In this document: positions 52,287 through 60,251 of the stretch, piece by piece
Position numbering within the stretch: the first letter of the stretch is position 1
Layout of the letters: every line of letters begins with the position of its first letter
Origin: Moraxella osloensis
GTDB taxonomy: Bacteria; Pseudomonadota; Gammaproteobacteria; Pseudomonadales; Moraxellaceae
Direction: 5' to 3'
Assembly: GCF_009867135.1 (NCBI RefSeq)
Contig: NZ_CP047226.1
Coordinates: 992,001-1,056,000, forward strand
DNA length: 64,000 nucleotides
Position numbers and translations under genes: made by a program
The notes under the pieces: model-generated
What the model saw: only the letters and a program-made list of their open reading frames with translations
Database searches by the model: none
What the model was told of the DNA's origin: nothing

Positions 52287-53333
52287 ATGAATATTTTAAA
52301 CACCCAAACCTTATCCAACGAAGCGCTACAGAGCAAGCTTGATCAAGCGATGGCAAAGCCAGAACTGACCGCAGCAGGTGATTTGCAGCATTTTATCGGC
52401 GTAGAAGGATTATCCAAAGCCCAGCTGATGGCCATCATCGAAAAAGCCAATGGTTACTTAACCGACAATGCCGGTCGCCCTAATAGCATCCGTAACAGTG
52501 ATGAGCTTGAAGGCTGTACGGTGATGAATTTGTTCTTTGAAAACTCTACCCGTACCCGCACCACCTTTGATGTGGCTGCCAAACGTCTTGGCGCCAGTGT
52601 CATCAGTATCGATATTGCCAAATCCAGTACCCAAAAAGGCGAAAGCTTACGCGATACGCTATGGAATCTTGAGGCCATGACAGCGGATATCTTTGTGGTG
52701 CGTCATTCATCGAGTGGGGCCGCGCACTTTATGGCAACCGAAGTCACCCCAAACATTGCCATCATCAACGGTGGTGACGGCTGGCACGCGCATCCGACCC
52801 AAGCGATGCTCGATATGCTCACGATTTATCGTGAAGCGCCAAGACCGTTTGAGGAACTAACGGTAGCGATTATCGGTGATATCAAGCATAGCCGCGTTGC
52901 CCGTTCGGACATCGCCGCGCTCAAAACCTTGGGGGTCAAAGAAATTCGCGTCGTGGCGCCCAAGACATTACTACCAAAAGGCATTGAGCGTTATGGTGTC
53001 AGTGTCTATAACGACTTGGATGCGGCGGTGGTTGACTGTGATGTCATCATTGGTCTGCGTATTCAAAATGAGCGTATTGGCTCACCTTTATTGCCATCGA
53101 CATCCGAGTATTTTAAAGCGTATGGCATCACTACCGAACGCCTTGCCCTTGCCAAACCTGACGCACTTGTGATGCACCCAGGACCGATGAATCGCGGCGT
53201 TGAAATCTCATCCAGTGTTGCCGATGGCGAGCAATCGGTGATTTTAAAACAAGTCAATAACGGCATTGCGGTACGTATGGCGGTGTTGGCACTGGCCATG
53301 CAAGGGCAACGTGCCGCACGCAGCGCATCTTAA
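52287..53333 (+). CDS. pyrB: Aspartate carbamoyltransferase catalytic subunit
   Basis: Condenses carbamoyl phosphate with aspartate in pyrimidine synthesis. [20 protein letters not shown] holds the carbamoyl-phosphate-binding STRTR motif; [20 protein letters not shown] and [17 protein letters not shown] are the other family blocks. I begin at the ATG at 52287 ([10 protein letters not shown]), 348 residues, since AGGTGG precedes it and 36 in-frame residues upstream look like leader. The protein is longer at the N-terminus than the E. coli chain, as in pseudomonads, where PyrB is part of a dodecamer with the inactive PyrC' encoded next. No pyrI is present. Confidence 0.95.
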   Translation: MNILNTQTLSNEALQSKLDQAMAKPELTAAGDLQHFIGVEGLSKAQLMAIIEKANGYLTDNAGRPNSIRNSDELEGCTVMNLFFENSTRTRTTFDVAAKRLGASVISIDIAKSSTQKGESLRDTLWNLEAMTADIFVVRHSSSGAAHFMATEVTPNIAIINGGDGWHAHPTQAMLDMLTIYREAPRPFEELTVAIIGDIKHSRVARSDIAALKTLGVKEIRVVAPKTLLPKGIERYGVSVYNDLDAAVVDCDVIIGLRIQNERIGSPLLPSTSEYFKAYGITTERLALAKPDALVMHPGPMNRGVEISSSVADGEQSVILKQVNNGIAVRMAVLALAMQGQRAARSAS

Positions 53334-53352
53334 AATTTAGCGAAAAAAATGA

Positions 53353-53382
53353 CAAAGTAGGCAAAACCAAAGTAGGCAAAAC
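53353..53382 (+). repeat. 15-bp tandem duplication that doubles the pyrC' ribosome binding site
   Basis: CAAAGTAGGCAAAAC occurs twice in a row (53353-53367, 53368-53382), ending one base before the start codon. Each copy holds the TAGG that would pair with 16S rRNA. Confidence 0.9.
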
Positions 53383-53383
53383 C

Positions 53384-54550
53384 ATGACGCTTCAAAATCT
53401 TTTACCTGCCAACTGGCAATTTGATACCACGCAGCTTAACCCTATCGACAGCGATGGCAAATGGCTATTACCGCCGTTGGTGGATTTATGTGCGCGTTTG
53501 CGTGAACCTGGGCACCAGTCACATGGTACATTAAAATCAGAAGGCGCCGCGGCTCGAGAAAACGGTTTTTTGCATGTCGTTATACCACCCGATACCAATC
53601 CCGTGCTTGAGAACGGCTCATTACTGGCAGGTTTGCGAGAGCGGGCTTATCAAGACGGCGGCATCTATCTGTATGTATTGGGGGCGATGACCGCAGGTCT
53701 TGAAGGTGAAAAACCCGCCAATATGCTTGGGCTGAAGCAAGGTGGCATCATTGGGGTCAGCAATGCTCGCCGCAAATTCGCCAATGATGACGTACTACTG
53801 CAAGCCCTTGATTATGCGGCGACTTATGACATCAAAGTGTTTTTTTACCCTGATGAACCCAGTTTATCCAAAAACGGCGTCGCCCATGATGGCTACATCG
53901 CATCTTATCACGGCTTGGCAGGGATTCCTTGGATTGCTGAAACCGTGGCGTTATCCAAGCAGCTGCTGATTGTCGAAGAAACAGGCGTATCGGCACATTT
54001 TGGTCAGCTGACCACCAAATCATCGATTGATTTGATTCGCTGGGCGAAACAAAGAGGCTTGCCCGTGACCTGTGATGTGGCAATGCACCAATTACATTTA
54101 ACCGATGATGCGTTGATTGGTTTTAATGCCTTGGCGTATGTGTTGCCGCCCCTGCGTTCCAATACAGATAAAAAAGCGCTGCAAGAGGGCTTGCAAGATG
54201 GCACTATCGATGCGATTTGTAGCCACCATGAGCCATTGGCAAAAACCGCTAAACAAGCGCCATTTGCGGAGTGTAAACCCGGTATTAGCAACTTTGATAC
54301 TTTTATGGGGCTAGCCTGTCAATTGGTCAAAGAAGGTATTTTGACCCCAACGCAGTTAGTAGAAAAAATCGCACTCAACCCTGCAAAAATCGCTGGCATT
54401 GAAGCTAGCTATTATCAAACTGGCGGGGCGGTGCTGGTTGACCCTAGTCTGACTTGGACGGTGACTAAAGAATCGATGATGTCGCAAGGCAAAAATACGC
54501 CATTTATCAATAGCGAGCTGACAGGGAAAGTCGAGCAAGTCTATTTTTAG
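53384..54550 (+). CDS. pyrC': Dihydroorotase-like PyrC' (probably inactive), partner of PyrB
   Basis: A 388-residue amidohydrolase-fold protein. At the place of the zinc-binding H-x-H of true dihydroorotases (DxHxHLREPG) it reads VDLCARLREPG, so the metal ligands are lost; the later HxH-bearing blocks are also changed (ICSHHEPLAK instead of ATDHAPH). This matches the non-catalytic PyrC' of pseudomonads and relatives, which is needed for assembly of the PyrB dodecamer. It follows pyrB by 50 bases and shares its transcript. A genuine dihydroorotase must be encoded elsewhere. The leader has a duplicated ribosome site. Confidence 0.9.
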   Translation: MTLQNLLPANWQFDTTQLNPIDSDGKWLLPPLVDLCARLREPGHQSHGTLKSEGAAARENGFLHVVIPPDTNPVLENGSLLAGLRERAYQDGGIYLYVLGAMTAGLEGEKPANMLGLKQGGIIGVSNARRKFANDDVLLQALDYAATYDIKVFFYPDEPSLSKNGVAHDGYIASYHGLAGIPWIAETVALSKQLLIVEETGVSAHFGQLTTKSSIDLIRWAKQRGLPVTCDVAMHQLHLTDDALIGFNALAYVLPPLRSNTDKKALQEGLQDGTIDAICSHHEPLAKTAKQAPFAECKPGISNFDTFMGLACQLVKEGILTPTQLVEKIALNPAKIAGIEASYYQTGGAVLVDPSLTWTVTKESMMSQGKNTPFINSELTGKVEQVYF

Positions 54551-54604
54551 GCTTGTTTAAAGCTTGTTTTAAGTTTGTTTCAAAATTAGATATGGTAATG
54601 AATC

Positions 54605-55129
54605 ATGCCAAAGGCGTTTAAGCAGTTAGCCCCGACAGTGCCTAATAGACATCATGCCAAGAACGCCATCATCATGGTCGCTATCTATGAGCTGGTAAAA
54701 GGATTAGTAGCGCTAGGGATAGCGGCTATTATCTTTGTAGGGCATGATAAATTGCAATGGATTGCGCGGGTGGTTTCACAGGCGCTGCATCGTATCATGG
54801 GTATGGCACTGCATCACCAAATGGAAGCGCTGAATCACTATGCTTGGGTCGCCAACCAAAATTGGCAAAAAGCCTTTTGGATAGTCGTGGGCTATGCGCT
54901 GCTGCGTTTTGTAGAAACCTACGGTCTTTATCGAGATAAGATATGGGCGTATTGGTATAGTGTTTTGGGCTACGGCGTGTTTTTGCCGCTTGAAGTTTAT
55001 GAGTTATTTAGCCATCGGTTTAATTGGCTTAACTTTTTGATACTGCTAGTCAATATCGTCATTGTTGTGGTGGTTTATCGCAATATGCGCGCCAAAGGGT
55101 TATTGGGTAAAAAGATGACCCAGGCTTAA
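54605..55129 (+). CDS. DUF2127 family membrane protein
   Basis: A 174-residue protein with about four membrane helices: AIYELVKGLVALGIAAIIFV, FWIVVGYALLRFVETYGLY, YWYSVLGYGVFLPLEVYELF and FLILLVNIVIVVVVYRN. The blocks IYELVKG and FVETYGLYRDKIWAYW are the signature of DUF2127 proteins. Function is unknown. It starts 55 bases after pyrC' and could be the last gene of that transcript, ending at a bidirectional terminator. The N-terminal 20 residues are basic and would lie in the cytoplasm. Confidence 0.85.
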   Translation: MPKAFKQLAPTVPNRHHAKNAIIMVAIYELVKGLVALGIAAIIFVGHDKLQWIARVVSQALHRIMGMALHHQMEALNHYAWVANQNWQKAFWIVVGYALLRFVETYGLYRDKIWAYWYSVLGYGVFLPLEVYELFSHRFNWLNFLILLVNIVIVVVVYRNMRAKGLLGKKMTQA

Positions 55130-55150
55130 CCTATCGATAAAAAAAGCGAT

Positions 55151-55177
55151 AAAAAAGGGCAGAATCTACCCTTTTTT
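55151..55177. terminator. Bidirectional intrinsic terminator
   Basis: AAAAAAGGG (55151-55159) / CCCTTTTTT (55169-55177) with a 9-base loop, between the convergent DUF2127 and YihY-type genes. Confidence 0.8.
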
Positions 55178-55188
55178 ACTCGCCAAAC

Positions 55189-55214
55189 TAGCTATCTGGT
55201 TTAGCTATCTGGTT
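55189..55214. repeat. 13-bp tandem duplication at the end of the YihY-type gene
   Basis: TAGCTATCTGGTT occurs at 55189-55201 and 55202-55214 and includes the stop codon region of the minus-strand gene, so a lost copy would change the C-terminus. Confidence 0.9.
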
Positions 55215-57213
55215 TATCTTTTTCCGTAATGATACGCGGAGATTTTTTGCTTGCATTGACTGCAATTTTTGATTTGATAAAATTAAAAGGATTGTACGGG
55301 CTATTGAGTAAGCTAGCCGGTACAATCTGACGAATTTTAGCCATTACCGCTGTATTATCACCTTTTGGTTTATCATCATCCGCTAGGATTTTTGACTCGA
55401 CTGTTTGGGTGGTGGTAATTTCATTGCTAAAACTCGTGTCGTCTAGGTTACTGATGTCCCAATGCATATTGTCAAAATTATTGGCGTTCAAATAATTATC
55501 AATCGCAAATTTATGCTCGTCTGTGGCATTGCCATTTTGTGTAGATGAGAGAATCGCTTTGTTTTCGCTATGACTGTCGTATTCACTGTTACTTTCTTCA
55601 AGCGTTTTTAGTGGACGTTTATCATCTCTCTCATCATTTGACAAGCGTGTCTGATTATCATCAACTTGCTTAGCAACTGAGGATTCATGTGATAATTCAT
55701 CCGATAACTCATCGTTATTTAAGGCATTAAAATCACGCGGTTGACTCGATAAGCTACCCTGACCTTTAAAATCAAGCGTACCATCAAAGCCAGTCGCTTG
55801 CTCGGCGTCAGTTTCTTTGATACGTTTATCTTCATTGACCACGTCACTGACTTGACCGCCTGATAGTCCTGAGCCTTCGCGTTGACCGGCTAGTTTGTTA
55901 CCTTTCCCTTTTTTTCCTGTATCTGGCTCGATGTCTTCGGCATTTGGAGCCTGACGCGGCGCGATACTATCAAAAATACTTGCCATCGACACATCAAAAT
56001 TATATTTGAGCATGGCTTCACCACGCGCTAAGGTATTAATCCATTGCACAGTCCAAGGCGCGTTATTTTTAAGTTTTCGCAAATCCTTTTCATGCGGCAA
56101 AGGATAGGGCATATTTTGGTAAAACTCCCAAAAACTATAATCATCGAGTGAGCGTTTGAGCACATATTCATCTTTGTCGCTGGTGGTGATGAGATTGTTA
56201 TCTTGTAGAAAGCTAATATAAGTGTACCAATTTGGCATCTCTTGGCGACCTAACACATCACGCAGACCGGCTTCGGTGACGACATTGCCTTTTTTATGCT
56301 CACGGTATAACACGTTTAGCATATCCATCAAGCTAAACAACGCATGACGGGGGAAGATTTCTTTGGTCTCAAAAATGGTCAAACAGTAGCTGATTTGCAC
56401 GCCAAGCAGGATAATATTCCAAGAAATATAAATCCAAAGTAAGAACAACGGCAAAATCGCAAACGCCCCATACACCGCTTTATAACTGGTAAAGTTGTCA
56501 ACAATTGCGCCAAAGGTGAGTTTTAGGATTTCAAAGATAATCCCCACCACAACACCGGCAACCAACGCATGTTTAAAACGTACTTGGCAGCGTGGTACAA
56601 ACCAATACATGGCCACCAGACCCATCAGCATAATTGCAATGGAGCCGATTTGTACCCAAATCGCCCAGTCAATCCCATAACCACCAATCTTTTGATTTAA
56701 AAAGCTCAAACTTTGCACGGTACTTGAGATAATCATGACGATGGCAAGCACAATAGGCAACAGGGTAATAATCACCCAGTAACGCACAAGATTGAGCCAG
56801 CTGGTCTCTTTTTTTTCAACACGCCAAATTTGGTTAAACGCGGTTTCAATCGTCATTAAAGTGGAAATGGTGGTAAAAAATAAGATACCCACACCGATGA
56901 TGGTTAAATTGGAGGAATTACTGGTAAATTGGTTGAGATACTTGGTGACCTGTAATCCGGTACTGGGCAAAATATTGCTAAATATCAAGTTTTGAATCTG
57001 CTCACGCGCTTCTGCTAACTGCGGGATGGTGGAGAGAATCACCACCAACAAGGTTAAAATCGGCACAATAGACAGCAGCGTGGTATAAGTCAATAACGCA
57101 GCTTTTTGGCTACAATTATCATCGATAAAATTTTTGATAAGATACATCAAAAACTGCACCCATTTATGTTTAAAAATGGATAATTTTTTTAGTTTGGCAA
57201 TGAGTTCATTCAT
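55201..57213 (-). CDS. YihY/UPF0761 membrane protein with long polar C-terminal domain
   Basis: The first 290 residues are a YihY/virulence factor BrkB (UPF0761) domain with six membrane helices: DDNCSQKAALLTYTTLLSIV at the start, then VGILFFTTISTLMTIETAFN, the QIWRVE block, and LLFLLWIYISWNIILLGVQI near its end. A winged-helix-like part (residues about 290-400) follows, as in longer pseudomonad members. From about residue 410 to 670 there is a polar region rich in Asp, Ser, Asn and Lys with no visible fold, far longer than in usual members (290-420 residues). The role of the family is unknown, despite the old name RNase BN. A 13-bp tandem repeat lies at the stop codon. Confidence 0.87.
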   Translation of the reverse strand: MNELIAKLKKLSIFKHKWVQFLMYLIKNFIDDNCSQKAALLTYTTLLSIVPILTLLVVILSTIPQLAEAREQIQNLIFSNILPSTGLQVTKYLNQFTSNSSNLTIIGVGILFFTTISTLMTIETAFNQIWRVEKKETSWLNLVRYWVIITLLPIVLAIVMIISSTVQSLSFLNQKIGGYGIDWAIWVQIGSIAIMLMGLVAMYWFVPRCQVRFKHALVAGVVVGIIFEILKLTFGAIVDNFTSYKAVYGAFAILPLFLLWIYISWNIILLGVQISYCLTIFETKEIFPRHALFSLMDMLNVLYREHKKGNVVTEAGLRDVLGRQEMPNWYTYISFLQDNNLITTSDKDEYVLKRSLDDYSFWEFYQNMPYPLPHEKDLRKLKNNAPWTVQWINTLARGEAMLKYNFDVSMASIFDSIAPRQAPNAEDIEPDTGKKGKGNKLAGQREGSGLSGGQVSDVVNEDKRIKETDAEQATGFDGTLDFKGQGSLSSQPRDFNALNNDELSDELSHESSVAKQVDDNQTRLSNDERDDKRPLKTLEESNSEYDSHSENKAILSSTQNGNATDEHKFAIDNYLNANNFDNMHWDISNLDDTSFSNEITTTQTVESKILADDDKPKGDNTAVMAKIRQIVPASLLNSPYNPFNFIKSKIAVNASKKSPRIITEKDKPDS

Positions 57214-57463
57214 AATAGTTCTTATTGATAAAAAATTTCAAAGTTTGACCATCAAATCGGCGAAAAAGGCAGTGATTGTATGGCAGTATGGTATCATATT
57301 CAAAAAAATTGTTTATTGAATTACTGTGAACAGTTTTGGTGTTTTGCAATTGTCAATCTGGCTAGTAGATTGCCTTGATCCTGCCATCAAAATTCATCCA
57401 TTAACATTCATCCATGCAAAATAGTTTAACGTAACAATTATCAAAATTGATGTGAGAAAAACC

Positions 57464-58069
57464 ATGAGTCAACCTTATATTTTAGTCTTGTATTACAGCC
57501 AAAATGGCTCTACCAAAGATTTGGCGTATCTGGTCGCACAAGGTATTGAAGACAGCGGCACGGGCATAGCCGCTCGGATTCGCACGGTACCCAAGGTCAG
57601 TAGCGAGACTGAAAAAGTTGCGCCAAGTATTCCTGATGAAGGTGACCTGTACGCCACCATGGATGACTTAAAAAACTGTGTGGGGCTAGCACTCGGCAGT
57701 CCCACCCATTTTGGCAATATGGCAGCATCGATGAAGTATTTTTGGGATAATAGCGTCACAATTTGGCTCGCGGGGGATTTGCAAAACAAACCGGCATCTG
57801 TATTTACCAGTACGGGTACCATGCACGGCGGGCAGGAGACGACTTTGACTAGTATGATGACGCCGCTACTGCATCATGGCATGGTAATTGTGGGAATTTC
57901 GTACAGTGAGCCTGCGCTCAATACCACGAGCCAAGGTGGAAGCCCGTATGGTGCAAGCCATGTCAGTGGCGCAAAGCATGATCACATCATGAGCGCAGAC
58001 GAAAAAACATTAGCCATCGCCCAAGGTAAGCGTCTAGCCAAAATTGCTAAGGCATTACAAGCGTTATGA
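57464..58069 (+). CDS. wrbA: NAD(P)H:quinone oxidoreductase WrbA
   Basis: A flavodoxin-like quinone reductase of about 201 residues. LVLYYSQNGSTKDLAYLVAQ is the FMN-phosphate loop; SPTHFGNMAASMKYFWDNSV and FTSTGTMHGGQETTLTSMM, with MTPLLHHGMVIVG, are WrbA's FMN- and NADH-binding blocks. It carries out two-electron reduction of quinones to avoid semiquinone radicals. The ATG at 57464 is preferred over a GTG four codons upstream. Its 3' end contains a 17-bp tandem duplication that moves the start codon of the next gene. Confidence 0.93.
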   Translation: MSQPYILVLYYSQNGSTKDLAYLVAQGIEDSGTGIAARIRTVPKVSSETEKVAPSIPDEGDLYATMDDLKNCVGLALGSPTHFGNMAASMKYFWDNSVTIWLAGDLQNKPASVFTSTGTMHGGQETTLTSMMTPLLHHGMVIVGISYSEPALNTTSQGGSPYGASHVSGAKHDHIMSADEKTLAIAQGKRLAKIAKALQAL

Positions 58070-58090
58070 GAAAACAAGCGTTATGAGAGA
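58057..58090 (+). repeat. 17-bp tandem duplication at the wrbA/DUF2069 junction
   Basis: ACAAGCGTTATGAGA begins at 58057 and again at 58074. The first copy holds the wrbA stop in an ATGA (58066-58069); the second copy provides the ATG of the next gene at 58083. Confidence 0.9.
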
Positions 58091-58505
58091 AAAAGACCCG
58101 CACTCACTATCTGCGCCAAAACCCGTATATCCCATCCACCGATGCTTAACCCTAGTATGGTGGGTTTGGCTGGGCTTTCGATTGCTGGCAGTACCGCTAT
58201 TGACGCATTGGTTGGCAAGTGCAAAGCCTGATATAGTTGGCGGAATTGCTTGGCAAGGCTTATGGTTAGTGCCCGCATTGTTATCAACGCCTTATATCGT
58301 GAAAGGCAAAAGCCCATACGCGCTACTGCTGCTAAGTATGCTCACTTTTGTATATTTGGGCGGCAGTGGTATGGTTGCACTAAAATACGGCTACCAGATG
58401 CATTGGGGATTGATGGCTGTGTGGTTGGTGGATTTTGTTTTGCTAGGATGGGTCAATTACTGGTTATTTATTTTGTTAAAACGACTGCCAAAAATGAATG
58501 GCTAA
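58083..58505 (+). CDS. DUF2069 family membrane protein
   Basis: A 140-residue protein with three or four membrane helices (VWWVWLGFRLLAVPLLTHWL, GLWLVPALLSTPYIVKG, YALLLLSMLTFVYLGGSG, LMAVWLVDFVLLGWVNYWLF) and the SGMVALKYG stretch typical of DUF2069. These genes often follow wrbA, as here. Function is unknown. I start at the ATG at 58083, not the ATG upstream at 58044 that overlaps wrbA. The start lies in the second copy of a 17-bp repeat. A terminator follows. Confidence 0.83.
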   Translation: MREKDPHSLSAPKPVYPIHRCLTLVWWVWLGFRLLAVPLLTHWLASAKPDIVGGIAWQGLWLVPALLSTPYIVKGKSPYALLLLSMLTFVYLGGSGMVALKYGYQMHWGLMAVWLVDFVLLGWVNYWLFILLKRLPKMNG

Positions 58506-58510
58506 TTGCC

Positions 58511-58551
58511 AAAAGAGCGTACCCAAGTCACCAAGTCACGTACGCTCTTTT
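58511..58551 (+). terminator. Intrinsic terminator after the DUF2069 gene
   Basis: AAAAGAGCGTAC (58511-58522) pairs with GTACGCTCTTTT (58540-58551), a perfect 12-bp stem. The 17-base loop holds CCAAGTCA twice in tandem. Confidence 0.88.
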
Positions 58552-58579
58552 TAGGCTAAAAAATTATGCTAAAACATCG

Positions 58580-59248
58580 TTAGGCCAACACATCATTTAG
58601 CCATTTACCGATAATTTTGAGTTGCGGCATACACACTTGATGCGCCATTGGATAGCTGTAAAACTGCGGCTGATAACCTTTTGACTCAAGCCATGCTTTG
58701 GCTTCTTGCGCAAGCTGTACTGGGACAACAGGGTCTTGTGTACCATGATGAATGGCAATGTTTAGATTTTTATTGGCATCACTTAAAGTTAGGCTGTCTT
58801 TGGTCGCTAAATAAGTCGATAGGGTTAACAGTCCGGCTAATGGTTTGTCATAGGTTAACGCCGTTTGATACGCCACCGCACCGCCTTGCGAAAATCCTGC
58901 AATTACGATATGTTCAGATGGCACGCCACGCTCATTCTCTTGGGCGATTAAGGCACGAATGCTACTAGCTGATTGTTCAATTTGGGCGGTATCGATTTTG
59001 CGCTCAAGCGACATTTCCAAAATATCATACCAAGCTGGCATCACATAGCCTTGGTTGATGGTTACAGGAATGGCGGGGGCATTGGGAAATACAAACCGTA
59101 TGCCATGGTTACCATCGAGTCCCAAGTCAGGGACGACCGGCTCAAAGTCATGACCATTTGCGCCCAGTCCGTGTAGCCAAATCACGGCTCTATCAACGGG
59201 TAAGTTGTTCGGGTTGTGAATAGTTTCGACGGTTTTTAGTAAGGGCAT
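58580..59248 (-). CDS. Carboxylesterase / phospholipase-type alpha/beta hydrolase
   Basis: A 222-residue member of the carboxylesterase (phospholipase/thioesterase-like, Abhydrolase_2) family: VIWLHGLGANGHDFEPVVPD has the oxyanion HG, IRFVFPNAPAIPVTINQGYV follows, and the nucleophile is the Ser in IAGFSQGGAVAYQTAL. The acid and base are in HGTQDPVVPVQLAQ and PMAHQVCMPQ. Such enzymes cut short acyl esters. It is the last housekeeping gene before the AT-rich two-gene cassette that starts 28 bases upstream of it on the same strand. Confidence 0.92.
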   Translation of the reverse strand: MPLLKTVETIHNPNNLPVDRAVIWLHGLGANGHDFEPVVPDLGLDGNHGIRFVFPNAPAIPVTINQGYVMPAWYDILEMSLERKIDTAQIEQSASSIRALIAQENERGVPSEHIVIAGFSQGGAVAYQTALTYDKPLAGLLTLSTYLATKDSLTLSDANKNLNIAIHHGTQDPVVPVQLAQEAKAWLESKGYQPQFYSYPMAHQVCMPQLKIIGKWLNDVLA

Positions 59249-59275
59249 TTTGGTTTTCCTTGTGACATTGCTAAT

Positions 59276-60244
59276 TTAAACAGTCTTTAAATTAGCAATT
59301 TTCGTTAATATCTTTTGATGAATTTCGTCTTGTGGGTTAATGAGATATTGCCTATAAAAAGTTTCTAATTGAAAATTTGTAACGAATATTTGGTCTAATT
59401 GCTTCTTTCTATCTGCTATATCTTTGCCCTTAAATTTTTGAGTAATATTGCTCATCTCTTTCATTTTGAGTTGATTAAACAACAATTTCTGAATTTTTGC
59501 TATTAAGTCAGATAATAAGTGTCCAGATATAAAGCGATAAGCGTTTTCTTCATTAATACCATGTTGATAAAGGTATGTTTTTGTATTGTCAAAATCTTTA
59601 TCAGATAGATTAGAGTTGGTACTTATAGCATCAGAAATTGTATCAAAAACGGTAAAATCAAATGTTAAGTTTTCTAAAATCATTGGTTTATCAAGTAGAT
59701 GATAATTTTGATGAAAAGATTTCAGGTCTGTCAAATGGGCTTTCATATCATCATGTACTAAGGTGCAAAGCCCAAAAAATACTAATTCAGAGAGTTTTTC
59801 AAAAACTTCATCTATATTGACTTGATGTTTAACTGTGTGAAAAATATCGTCAAAGAATTTATTCAAACTATATTTTTCTATCAATACGCTTTCTTTGCTA
59901 TAGGCAAATGTATGTAAAATAAAAGGATTTTTCAAATCATCTTTACCATTCGGTAATAGCCAATCATAATCAGCGTCACGAGCAATTAAAACTTTTGGGT
60001 TCAATCCGCTATAAAACTGACGTAAAGCCATTTTACCAGAAGCATTTTCAGTATTTTTAGTGGCAGGTTTGTATTCGTATTGATTAGGTAGATGTTGCTC
60101 AATGAATTTTTTCCAAAACCAAATATCCGAATCATCTTCGACATACACCATACCTTTTTGGCGGTCATTTGTATTGCCAGATAAGATGGCATTATAACCG
60201 CCAATATAGTTTGGATTAGTGAAATATTCTTTAAAATCAGACAT
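59276..60244 (-). CDS. ariB: DUF4435/Toprim protein, AriB-like effector of a PARIS-type system
   Basis: The 322-residue product has the DUF4435 layout: a first strand GMVYVEDDSDIWFWKKFI with the Toprim-type Glu36, and KVLIARDADYDWLL with Asp90, Asp92 and Asp94, the D-x-D of a Toprim metal site. In PARIS anti-phage systems AriB has this fold, is held by the AAA protein AriA, and is released on phage attack as a nuclease that hits tRNA. The remaining 200 residues are helical and AT-rich, with no motif I know. The ATG is preceded by AAGGA formed by the last codons of the ATPase gene, which it follows by seven bases, so the two are translationally coupled. The PARIS name is inferred from the gene pair. 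Confidence 0.72.
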   Translation of the reverse strand: MSDFKEYFTNPNYIGGYNAILSGNTNDRQKGMVYVEDDSDIWFWKKFIEQHLPNQYEYKPATKNTENASGKMALRQFYSGLNPKVLIARDADYDWLLPNGKDDLKNPFILHTFAYSKESVLIEKYSLNKFFDDIFHTVKHQVNIDEVFEKLSELVFFGLCTLVHDDMKAHLTDLKSFHQNYHLLDKPMILENLTFDFTVFDTISDAISTNSNLSDKDFDNTKTYLYQHGINEENAYRFISGHLLSDLIAKIQKLLFNQLKMKEMSNITQKFKGKDIADRKKQLDQIFVTNFQLETFYRQYLINPQDEIHQKILTKIANLKTV

Positions 60245-60251
60245 TTTGATA

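Noticed and set aside
58523-58539. Riboswitch or protein site in the loop of the terminator
   Set aside because: The loop only contains two copies of CCAAGTCA; there is no further conserved structure around it.
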